15,907 nt of DNA from Chloroflexota bacterium (GTDB taxonomy: Bacteria; Chloroflexota; Chloroflexia; Thermomicrobiales; UBA6265): assembly GCA_023423795.1 (NCBI GenBank), contig JAFAEX010000172.1, positions 1-15,907 on the forward strand, read 5' to 3'. Positions 5,871 to 12,514 of the stretch are shown here, piece by piece. Within the stretch, counting starts at the first letter, position 1. Every line of letters begins with the position of its first letter. The position numbers and the translations under genes are program-made. The notes beneath the pieces were generated by a model. It saw only the letters and a program-made list of their open reading frames with translations. It had not been told where the DNA came from and did not search any database.

Positions 5871-8144
5871 ATGACAGCCCACCAGCGCCTCGCCGCCCAG
5901 CACTCAGCACCCAGGACCCGGCACCCCGAGCTGTGGGGCGGCATCGAGTGCACCGTCAACCGCGTCGGCGACGTCTGGCACGACCAGTACGCCCACTCCG
6001 GCCACGACGAGCGCATCGACGACCTCGACCGCATCGCCGCGCTCGGCATCCGCACGCTGCGTTACGGGGTGCTCTGGGAGCGCGTCGCGCCGCACGGGCT
6101 CGACCGCGCCGACTGGGCGTGGACCGACGCCCGGCTGGAGCGGTTGCGTTCGCTCGGCGTGCGCCCCGTCGCCGGGCTCGTCCACCACGGCAGCGGCCCG
6201 CCCGGCACCGATCTGCTGGACCCCGCGTTCCCGAACAAACTGGCCGCCTTCGCCCGCGCCGTGGCCGAGCGCTACCCGTGGCTGGACGCCTGGACTCCCG
6301 TCAACGAACCGCTGACGACGGCGCGCTTTTCCGCCCTCTACGGCCATTGGCACCCGCACCTGCGCGACGAGCGCGCCTGCATGACCGCGCTGCTCCATCA
6401 ATGCAAGGCGGTCGTCCTGGCGATGCAGCAGGTCCGCGCGGTCAACCCGGCGGCGATGCTGGTCCAGACCGAGGACCTCGGCAAGACCCACGGCACCGAC
6501 CGCACCCACCTCCAGGTCGAGTTCGAGAACGAGCGCCGCTGGATCACCTTCGACCTGCTGCTGGGCCGCGTCGTGCCGGGCCACTGGATGTGGGAGCACC
6601 TGCGCTGGCTCGGCATCCCCGAAGCGGACCTCGCCTTCTTCGCCGAGCGGCCCTGCCCGCCGAACGTGCTGGGCATCAACACCTACGTCACCAGCGAGCG
6701 CTTCCTCGACCATCGCCTGGAGGAGTACCCGAACCACCTCCACGGCGGCAACGGCTGGGTCTCCTACGCCGACGTCGAGGCGGTCCGGGTGCGCCGGGAG
6801 GGCATCGACGGGCCGGCCGGGCTGCTGCGCGAAGCGTGGGACCGCTACCGCCGCCCGCTGGCGATCACCGAGGCGCACCTCGGCTGCTCCCGCGAGGACC
6901 AGGTGCGCTGGCTGGCGGAAGCATGGACCGCGGCGGTGGACGCCCGCGAGGCGGGTGCGGACGTGCGCGCCGTCACCGTCTGGTCGCTGCTCGGCGCGCA
7001 CGATTGGCATTGCCTGCTGACCCGGCGCGACGGCCACTACGAACCCGGCGCGTTCGACCTGCGCGCGCCCGTTCCCCGGCCGACCGCGATCGCCCGGCTC
7101 GCGTCCACCCTCGCCCGCGGCGAACCGCCCGCTCATCCCTTGCTGGCCGACCCCGGCTGGTGGCGTCGCCCCGACCGGCTGCTCTACCCGCCGTGGCCGG
7201 AGGACGGGTCGCCCGAGGGCGCGGCCCTGTCAACGGCGCCGCCGCCCGTCGCCGCTCGCTACCGGATCGCGCCGCGACCGCTGCTGCTGGTCGGGGCCGA
7301 CGGCGCGTTCGGGCAGGAGGCCGCCGCCGCCTGCCACGCGCGCGGCATCCGGTTCGTGCCGCTGCGGGCAAGCGAGGCCGCTTCGATCAATGCCGCCGAT
7401 CTGTCGGACCTGCTGCGGAACCACCGGCCGTGGGCGGTCGTCGATGCCCGCCTGCGCCGGGGCGGCCGCTGGGACCGCGACGCCTGGTCGCCAGGCGCGC
7501 TCGGGGCGGCCACGGCGCTCGCGGAAGCCTGCGCCGCGATGGGCGTGCCGCTGCTCGCGCTCTCGTCGGACCTCGTGTTCGACGGGCGGAAGGGCGCTCC
7601 TTACCTCGAATCGGACCCGGTCGCGCCGCACGACCCGCTGGGCCATCGGCACGCCGACCTGGAAACGGCATTGGCCGCCCGCCACCCGGCCACCCTCATC
7701 CTGCGCGCCGGAATGATCCTCGGGCGCGACGGCGGCGATTCGGTCATCGCCGCGAATCTGGCGACCATGGCGAACGGCGAACCCGTCACCGCCAAAGACA
7801 CGGCCGCGCGCTCGCCGGCGTGGCTGCCGGACCTCGCCCACGCCGCGCTCGACCTGCTGGTGGACGGCGAAACGGGCATCTGGCACCTCGCCCACCCCGG
7901 ACCGCTCACCCTCACGGCGCTCCTGCGCGACCTCGCCGCGCGCCTCGGCCGCGACCCGGCGCTCGTCCGCGCATCGGTCGAACCAACTACGCTCCGGCAC
8001 ACCGTGCATACACCGCGCCCGCTGGCCGTCGAACTCGGGAGCGAACGCGGACTGCTCCTCCCAGCGACCGATTCGGCCGTTGCCAACCTCGCCGCGGCGT
8101 GGCCTTCAGCCACCCAGGGCAAGGCCCGCGTGCGGGCGGCCTGA
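5871..8144 (+). CDS. Fusion of GH1-like glycosidase domain and RmlD-like sugar-nucleotide reductase domain
   Basis: This 757-residue protein has two domains. Residues about 20-410 resemble family 1 glycoside hydrolases: ELWGGIECTVNRVGD at the first strand, acid/base motif TPVNEP with Glu146, INTYVTSERF (269-278) and nucleophile-like LAITEAH with Glu334, so both catalytic glutamates appear present. After a Pro-rich linker (about 415-465), residues 469-745 resemble dTDP-4-dehydrorhamnose reductase. They show the dinucleotide motif VGADGAFG (474-481), SSDLVFDG (565-572, matching STDYVFDG), PYLESDPVAPHDP (577-589) and a C-terminal substrate part. The expected catalytic YxxxK is replaced by L590-x3-H594, so reductase activity is doubtful. 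ATG 5871 has a modest CGGAG upstream. Similar fusions occur, as I remember, beside glf in other bacteria. A role in processing or sensing a surface glycan is inferred from its neighbours. Confidence 0.85.
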   Translation: MTAHQRLAAQHSAPRTRHPELWGGIECTVNRVGDVWHDQYAHSGHDERIDDLDRIAALGIRTLRYGVLWERVAPHGLDRADWAWTDARLERLRSLGVRPVAGLVHHGSGPPGTDLLDPAFPNKLAAFARAVAERYPWLDAWTPVNEPLTTARFSALYGHWHPHLRDERACMTALLHQCKAVVLAMQQVRAVNPAAMLVQTEDLGKTHGTDRTHLQVEFENERRWITFDLLLGRVVPGHWMWEHLRWLGIPEADLAFFAERPCPPNVLGINTYVTSERFLDHRLEEYPNHLHGGNGWVSYADVEAVRVRREGIDGPAGLLREAWDRYRRPLAITEAHLGCSREDQVRWLAEAWTAAVDAREAGADVRAVTVWSLLGAHDWHCLLTRRDGHYEPGAFDLRAPVPRPTAIARLASTLARGEPPAHPLLADPGWWRRPDRLLYPPWPEDGSPEGAALSTAPPPVAARYRIAPRPLLLVGADGAFGQEAAAACHARGIRFVPLRASEAASINAADLSDLLRNHRPWAVVDARLRRGGRWDRDAWSPGALGAATALAEACAAMGVPLLALSSDLVFDGRKGAPYLESDPVAPHDPLGHRHADLETALAARHPATLILRAGMILGRDGGDSVIAANLATMANGEPVTAKDTAARSPAWLPDLAHAALDLLVDGETGIWHLAHPGPLTLTALLRDLAARLGRDPALVRASVEPTTLRHTVHTPRPLAVELGSERGLLLPATDSAVANLAAAWPSATQGKARVRAA

Positions 8145-8160
8145 TCGCGCCGGAAACGAT

Positions 8161-8190
8161 GCGGCGGGGCAGGATCGCCTGCCCCGCCGC
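8161..8190. terminator. Perfect 13-bp hairpin between convergent genes
   Basis: GCGGCGGGGCAGG (8161-8173) pairs perfectly with 8178-8190 around a 4-base ATCG loop. It lies between the stop of the fusion gene (8144) and the stop of the convergent mini-protein gene (8198), the position of a bidirectional terminator. No T-tract follows on either strand. Confidence 0.7.
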
Positions 8191-8197
8191 GCACGAA

Positions 8198-8422
8198 TCA
8201 CCGCCGAACGCACTTGAAGCGGCACCGCCGCCGCCCGCAATGGCACTTGCACTTGTACCCAGAACTGCACCGGCATCGGCAGCCATGGCCGGCCTCGGCT
8301 TCCTGGTAGCCCGCCAGCGTGGCCACCCCTGGCACCGCCAGCGCCACGGCGGCGAGCAGCCCGCGCCGGCCCTTCGCCGCGCCCAGCGACCGGGCAACTC
8401 CGTCGAAAACCCGTTCGTCCAT
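8198..8422 (-). CDS. Cys-rich secreted mini-protein with twin-arginine-like leader
   Basis: A 74-residue protein starts at ATG 8422 with GGGAGA seven bases upstream. The leader is MDERVFDGVARSLGAAKGRR followed by a hydrophobic stretch (residues 21-39); the Arg19-Arg20 pair resembles a twin-arginine signal, although without the full SRRxFLK consensus. This MDxRxFD...RRGLL leader is frequent in small secreted proteins of Thermomicrobia. After a likely cleavage site near AEAG (42-45), the mature 29 residues carry eight cysteines at 48, 50, 52, 58, 60, 62, 67 and 71, giving two CxCxC clusters, and many Arg and Lys. It has no acidic residue after Glu43. Metal binding or a compact disulfide fold is possible; the function is unknown. 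It is convergent with the fusion gene. Confidence 0.75.
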   Translation of the reverse strand: MDERVFDGVARSLGAAKGRRGLLAAVALAVPGVATLAGYQEAEAGHGCRCRCSSGYKCKCHCGRRRCRFKCVRR

Positions 8423-8731
8423 GCGTCGATCTCCCGGTGCCCGGGCAGCAACGAACCCGGGGCACGCGACCCCATCAGCGGGGCGTCCCCAATCGCCGGA
8501 CCGCGACCTGCGCCGAGGCGGTCCATCGCCTGCGCGACCGCGCGTCCTACACTATCGATTGGCGTGGCGCGATCGTCTCATACCGCCACACGATTCGCCA
8601 CCCCACGTTGCAGGCGTAGTGGCGGCACCCAACTTCGGGCGAAGAGGTTGCGTACAGCCCGCGCTAAACGGCCTGCCGCACGGTCGCGTCCAACGGCGAA
8701 TCCATGAGGGCGCTTCATGTCCACGGCCGCC
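8423..8731. other. Non-coding stretch upstream of the mini-protein gene
   Basis: About 310 bases without a credible gene. Short open frames exist on both strands but have no ribosome site and no recognisable protein. The promoter of the mini-protein gene should lie here on the minus strand, but I see no convincing box pair; GATAGT at 8551-8556 (minus) is a possible -10 without a good -35. Confidence 0.5.
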
Positions 8732-8810
8732 GTCAACCCGAGCTTGCCGAGGGATCTCCTCCTTACCCCTGATGAGGCAACGACGAACTCTCACGGCGGC
8801 TCGGGTTGAC
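8732..8810. repeat. Nested inverted repeat, possible structured RNA or REP-like element
   Basis: GTCAACCCGAGC (8732-8743) is the perfect inverted copy of GCTCGGGTTGAC (8799-8810). Immediately inside, TTGCC (8744-8748) pairs with GGCAA (8776-8780) and AGGG (8750-8753) with CCCT (8767-8770), leaving an 18-base one-sided bulge. On the minus strand the innermost loop contains TAAGGAGGAGAT. It starts 35 bases past the stop of the nuclease gene on its downstream side, so it could act at the 3' end of that transcript. From memory, a motif like GGAGATCCCTCG...CTCGGG is a recurring intergenic repeat in related genomes; this is not verified here. Confidence 0.5.
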
Positions 8811-8844
8811 AGGGTGAAGAACGGCGACGGGTTCTGGTTCGGGC

Positions 8845-9768
8845 CTAGCTCTCGCAGCCGATGCCGTCCTTGTCGCCGTCGAAGCGGTGAGGATCGGGCG
8901 GCAGCACGGTGAAGCGGCGCTGGGGGATGTCGCCGCAATCGAGGTCCGGCGATCCCGGCGGGATGCAGAAATTGGGATAGGACGGGTCACACGAACCGCC
9001 GTCCGCGCCGCCGCCGGAGGACGCGATGCCGCTCGTGGACGCGGGAGCCGGCGCCGGTTCGGCCACGATGCCGAGCGGCGTGTCCGCGCCGCCGCAGGCC
9101 GGCCACAGCCCCAACTGGTGGCGGCGGGCGAACGCCTGGGCGTCGCGCATCTCCTCCACGTACTCCACATCCGGCGGGAAGGTCGCCAACACCCCGTAGC
9201 CGGAGCGGACGATCGCCTCGTTGACCTGCACCACCGAGCCGTTGCCGAAGTCCAGCCAGGCGTAGCGCAGCAACCGGTCGTAGCGGTCGCGGTCGGACAC
9301 GTCGGTTTCGAGGTACAGCGGCGCGCCGAGGCCGAGCAGCCAGGTCGTAAAGGAGGTCGCCTCCGCGCCGTAGCACTCCACCGGGTTGTTCGGGTCCTTC
9401 GTTTCCGGGGTATCGACCAGGATCAGCCGGACCCGCTCGACCACGCCGCCGACTTCGGCCTCGATCGTGTCGCCGTCCACGACCCGCAGCACGGTCGCCG
9501 GCGTCGCATCGGACGGCACTGCGTCGGTCCAGAGGGCGGGCGCGACGCCGTTGGGCAGTTCCGGGCAGGCGACGCCGTCCCCGTCAGGGTCGAGTGCCGC
9601 CCACACAGCCGGGTCGGCGTCGAACAGGCTCTGGGCGTATTCGTAGACACCGATGTCGGCGCAGGAGATCCCCTGGGCCTGAACCGGCGCGTTCGGAACG
9701 ATATTGGCAAGCAATCCGAGAAGGACGATGAGCGCCGCGACCGACGCCCGCGCAACGAGAAATCCCAC
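8845..9768 (-). CDS. Secreted staphylococcal-nuclease-like protein with Excalibur-like calcium motifs
   Basis: I place the start at GTG 9768, giving 307 residues, because a signal peptide begins there (VGFLVARASVAALIVLLGLL, cleavage near VQA-QG at 32) and GGGAG lies nine bases upstream. An in-frame ATG at 9948 would add 60 Arg/Pro-rich residues and reach the tRNA promoter. Residues 34-73 form an Excalibur-like module (CADIGVYEYAQSLFDADP, then DPDGDGVACPELP). Residues 91-222 are a thermonuclease (SNase) domain: VVDGDTIE with Asp100, RLILVDTPE with Arg114, Asp119 and Glu122, and DRYDR with Arg165, matching Asp21, Arg35, Asp40, Glu43 and Arg87 of the S. aureus enzyme. A Ser/Gly/Ala linker leads to a C-terminal Excalibur module ending DGDKDGIGCES. 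It should be an active calcium-dependent extracellular nuclease that cleaves DNA or RNA. Confidence 0.88.
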   Translation of the reverse strand: MGFLVARASVAALIVLLGLLANIVPNAPVQAQGISCADIGVYEYAQSLFDADPAVWAALDPDGDGVACPELPNGVAPALWTDAVPSDATPATVLRVVDGDTIEAEVGGVVERVRLILVDTPETKDPNNPVECYGAEATSFTTWLLGLGAPLYLETDVSDRDRYDRLLRYAWLDFGNGSVVQVNEAIVRSGYGVLATFPPDVEYVEEMRDAQAFARRHQLGLWPACGGADTPLGIVAEPAPAPASTSGIASSGGGADGGSCDPSYPNFCIPPGSPDLDCGDIPQRRFTVLPPDPHRFDGDKDGIGCES

Positions 9769-9941
9769 CCGCGAACGCTCCCGTACGCAGTGGCGCCGCG
9801 CACGCCGGCCCGCCGGGCAGGCCCGGGGCCGCGGTGCGGACGCGCGAACTCGACTTGTCCGCCAACCATAACGCGCAACTGGGGTGGACGGTTCCGCCCT
9901 GATGCACGCCTTCACGGGTCGGCGTGGACAGCGCCCGGGAT

Positions 9942-9969
9942 TTGGCAATCAGGACCGGCGTGCTATACT
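9942..9969 (+). promoter_or_regulatory. Promoter of tRNA-Pro
   Basis: TTGGCA (9942-9947) and TATACT (9964-9969) are separated by 16 bases and end 10 bases before the mature tRNA. Both boxes match the sigma-70 consensus at four or five of six positions, the best promoter in the window. The TTTGGCAA around the -35 box resembles the core of the dispersed 28-bp repeat. Confidence 0.75.
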
Positions 9970-9979
9970 GTCGGGCAGT

Positions 9980-10055
<76 letters not shown>

Positions 10056-10133
10056 CTTTTTTCTCCATTCCATGTCCTGACGGATGCGCCGGATCGCCGC
10101 TGCGCGGCGTTCGGCGCTACGTCGTGCCGCCGA

Positions 10134-10153
10134 GCGGGCCAGGAACGGCCCGC
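10134..10153 (+). other. Hairpin in the leader of the ANTAR regulator gene
   Basis: GCGGGCC (10134-10140) pairs perfectly with GGCCCGC (10147-10153) around a six-base AGGAAC loop, 22 bases before the start codon of the response regulator. A second small stem, CGCCGC/GCGGCG, lies upstream at about 10095-10109. ANTAR proteins bind paired hexaloop hairpins, so autoregulation is conceivable, but the loop lacks the expected G at position 4. Confidence 0.35.
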
Positions 10154-10175
10154 CAACCCGTCTGGACGAGCCCCA

Positions 10176-10796
10176 ATGAGCAGTTTGCAGCCGACCGCCG
10201 CCACGCCCGCGCGCATCCTCATCGCCGACGACGAGTCGTTGATCCGGCTCGACCTCCGCGAGATGCTGACCGAGATGGGCTACGACGTGATCGGCGAGGC
10301 CGGCGACGGCCGAACCGCGATGGACCTCGCGCGCAAGCTCCTGCCCGACCTGGTCATCATGGACATCAAGATGCCGGGGATGGACGGGATCGCGGTGGCG
10401 GAAGAACTGACCCGCGAGAAGATCGCGCCGGTCGTGCTGCTGACCGCCTACAGCGACCAGGGGCTGGTCGAGCGCGCCCGCGAGGCCGGGGTCGTCGGCT
10501 ACGTGGTTAAGCCCTTCCGCCCGACCGAACTGCTGCCGGTCATCGAGATCTCCCGCGCCCGCTTCGACGAGTTCCGCTCGCTGGAGCGCGAGATCGGCGA
10601 CCTCAAGGAAGCGCTTGAAACCCGCAAGGTCGTCGAGCGCGCCAAGGGCGTCCTGATGGAAACCCACGGCCTGCGCGAGTCCGAGGCGTTCCACCGCATC
10701 CGCAAGACCAGCATGGACACCCGCAAGTCGATGAAGGAAGTGGCCGAGGCCGTCCTCCTCGCCTACGAGATGGACCGCGGCAGCGCCGGGCAGTAG
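10176..10796 (+). CDS. ANTAR-domain response regulator (PdtaR/AmiR-like)
   Basis: This 206-residue protein is a two-component receiver fused to an RNA-binding ANTAR domain. The receiver spans about 13-125: acidic pocket ADDE (Asp18, Asp19), phosphoacceptor Asp63 in VIMDIKMPGMDG, Thr90 in LLTAYS and Lys112 in VKPF, all canonical. A coiled helix (about 128-150) links to the ANTAR domain (about 138-195), with RKVVERAKGVLMETHGLRESEAF and IRKTSMDTRKSMKEVA. Phosphorylated ANTAR regulators bind hairpins in nascent mRNA and prevent termination. The architecture and length match PdtaR of mycobacteria. The cognate kinase is usually a PdtaS-like HisKA_2 protein; none is in this window. ATG 10176 has only a weak GGACGAG upstream; the receiver begins soon after it. 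It is a single gene between the tRNA and a strong terminator. Confidence 0.94.
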   Translation: MSSLQPTAATPARILIADDESLIRLDLREMLTEMGYDVIGEAGDGRTAMDLARKLLPDLVIMDIKMPGMDGIAVAEELTREKIAPVVLLTAYSDQGLVERAREAGVVGYVVKPFRPTELLPVIEISRARFDEFRSLEREIGDLKEALETRKVVERAKGVLMETHGLRESEAFHRIRKTSMDTRKSMKEVAEAVLLAYEMDRGSAGQ

Positions 10797-10827
10797 TACG
10801 AGCGAGATTCACCTCAGGCAGATCGGG

Positions 10828-10860
10828 GGAGGGACGGCGCTTGCTGTCCCTCCTTCGTTT
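10828..10860 (+). terminator. Rho-independent terminator of the ANTAR regulator gene
   Basis: GGAGGGACGGC (10828-10838) pairs with GCTGTCCCTCC (10843-10853), with one G-T wobble and a four-base GCTT loop. It is followed by TTCGTTT. It lies 31 bases after the stop codon. Confidence 0.85.
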
Positions 10861-11233
10861 CGTGCGCTCGGATCGATCGTCCGGCGAGTTGATTCCGCGA
10901 ACCCATCAAGGCGACGAACTCCACTCGCCCGGAATGGTGGCGTTTGCCGAGTTGGTCCGGCCTCCCGGTGCCACCGCCCGGGGTCGATGGCGGTTGCCAA
11001 ATCGATCCGGCCACCAGCGGCGCTAATAAAGCACGCCATCATCCCCGGACTAGGTTGGCCGACGGCCGCATCATTGCCGCAATCGCCATCAAGCCCGGCG
11101 GAGCGTCCCCGCCGCCCGGAATCGATTTCGCAGGCGCGATCAACTCCGGAACTCGTCTGCAATCGACCTCTGCTCCGAGCGATCTACCGCGCTGATCGGA
11201 TCATCACATCACCCGCCACGATCCACCCGCCGC
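10861..11233. repeat. Intergenic region with diverged copies of the 28-bp repeat
   Basis: No credible gene occurs in these 370 bases between two convergent transcription units. Three copies of a 28-bp unit are seen: 10935-10962 and 10985-11012 as direct copies 50 bp apart (21 of 28 identical), and 11064-11091 inverted (20 of 28 against the second copy). The best-matching relative is at 3173-3200 (24 of 28). The shared core is GATGGCGGTTGCCAAAT followed by a GATCCGGCC-like end. The cdaR gene ends at the right border with no obvious terminator, so these elements may lie in its 3' region. Confidence 0.6.
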
Positions 11234-12514
11234 CTACGGCATAGCCCGGTTCGGCACCGGTGTGGCGACTTCGCCGGCGCGCGTCACCACCACCTGCACC
11301 ACGTCCGGTTCGGTTCGGATCCACTGCACCCCGGCCGGCACCGCCACCGACAGCGGCAACTGGTAGGTGCCCGGCTCCAGCCCGGCCGCCGAAACGCTGG
11401 CCCGCACCGCACCGGCCCGCAGCGTCGCCAGCGTGTCCTCGCCGGCGAAGATCACGACGGCGATCTCCGACGGCTGCACCCGCGCCGCGAGGCCGGGGCC
11501 GACATCGGTGACGACGACCGGCTGGTTGTTCAGCGTCTGGGTGACGCCGCGCTGCCGCACCTGCACGACCACCGACACCTGCCCGTCGGTCGGTTCCACG
11601 ACGTGGACGCCCTCCGGCAGCCCGGCGAGTCCGACCCGGGCGCTCACCGGGGCCATCGCGCCCTCGACGCTGACCGGCTCGGTCACCACCGAGACGATGT
11701 CGTCGAGCACCGAATCCGGCCCGTCCAGTAGCACCGTCGGCGGCGTCACCACCCGGTCCACCGCCTCGTAGCCGGGCGCGGGGTTGCCGATGGTCTGGAT
11801 CAGCACCGGCACGCTGCGGCCCCGGGCGACGACCTCGACGTCGGCGATGATGCGGCGCGGGCGGACGTCCACCTCCGGGATCGGCTGCCCGTTGGCATCG
11901 ACGGCGACCGGGATGAACTGCCCGGTGAAGTCGTTGGCCCGCTCGCCGATCTCGATTGGCAGCACGACCTGCGCGACCTCGTCCACCAGCCGCAGCGGCC
12001 CGCTGACGGTGACCTCCGAGTATTCGGGCCGCACCGCGCCCGGGCGGCGCGAGGTGTCGTCCGGCGGCACGACCTGCACCGTGAGCGGCATCGTGCGCGA
12101 CCCCGTCTCATCGACCACGATGGCCAGGCGCTGCGGGTCCATCTGCCGGATGCGGACAGGCGCCGGCAGCGGCACGGTGATGGGCACGGTGTAACTGCCG
12201 GGACCGGTGACCTCGGTCAGATCGAGCGACGGCCGCAAATCGGCGCGGGTGATGGACGCCACCGCCGACCGCGGACCTTCGAGGGAAAGGGACACCGCGC
12301 CGAGGTCGCCAGCGATCTGGTACGGCTCCGGCAGGGTCGGCGCAACGATCGGCACGCTGCCGAACTCGCGCGTTTCCGTAGGGTCGCGCTGGGTCGTCAC
12401 CCAGCCCCACAGCAGCAGCGCCAGCAGCAGGGAGATGCCGAGCCGAGGCAGCATCGCCACCGGGAAGCGGCGAGCCCCGTCTCGTCCGTCGCGGGTGGGC
12501 GGCGCTTGTCCCAT
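11234..12514 (-). CDS. cdaR: YbbR-domain protein, CdaA regulator
   Basis: This 426-residue protein has a short cytoplasmic N-terminus, one membrane helix (about 22-40, MLPRLGISLLLALLLWGWVT) and a large extracytoplasmic part made of about four YbbR repeats (about 52-134, 139-228, 233-318 and 325-411). The repeats show recurrent patterns such as VSLSLEGPRSAV, VTVSGPLRLVDEV and VLLDGPDSVLDDIVSV. CdaR proteins bind the membrane cyclase CdaA and modulate c-di-AMP synthesis. The pairing is confirmed by position: the start codon overlaps the cdaA stop by one base (TGATG on the minus strand). GlmM, the usual third member of this locus in Firmicutes, is absent; downstream is a repeat-filled intergenic region. 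An internal Met21 is a possible alternative start just before the membrane helix. Confidence 0.92.
   Translation of the reverse strand: MGQAPPTRDGRDGARRFPVAMLPRLGISLLLALLLWGWVTTQRDPTETREFGSVPIVAPTLPEPYQIAGDLGAVSLSLEGPRSAVASITRADLRPSLDLTEVTGPGSYTVPITVPLPAPVRIRQMDPQRLAIVVDETGSRTMPLTVQVVPPDDTSRRPGAVRPEYSEVTVSGPLRLVDEVAQVVLPIEIGERANDFTGQFIPVAVDANGQPIPEVDVRPRRIIADVEVVARGRSVPVLIQTIGNPAPGYEAVDRVVTPPTVLLDGPDSVLDDIVSVVTEPVSVEGAMAPVSARVGLAGLPEGVHVVEPTDGQVSVVVQVRQRGVTQTLNNQPVVVTDVGPGLAARVQPSEIAVVIFAGEDTLATLRAGAVRASVSAAGLEPGTYQLPLSVAVPAGVQWIRTEPDVVQVVVTRAGEVATPVPNRAMP

Noticed and set aside
5933..8707. A 924-codon plus-strand open frame covering the GH1/RmlD gene.
   Set aside because: It is the shifted frame of the fusion gene, extremely rich in Arg, Pro and Ala, with no family motif.
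9769..9948. Upstream ATG extension of the secreted nuclease.
   Set aside because: The 60 extra residues are Arg/Pro-rich, would bury the signal peptide internally and reach the tRNA promoter; GTG 9768 with GGGAG upstream fits better.
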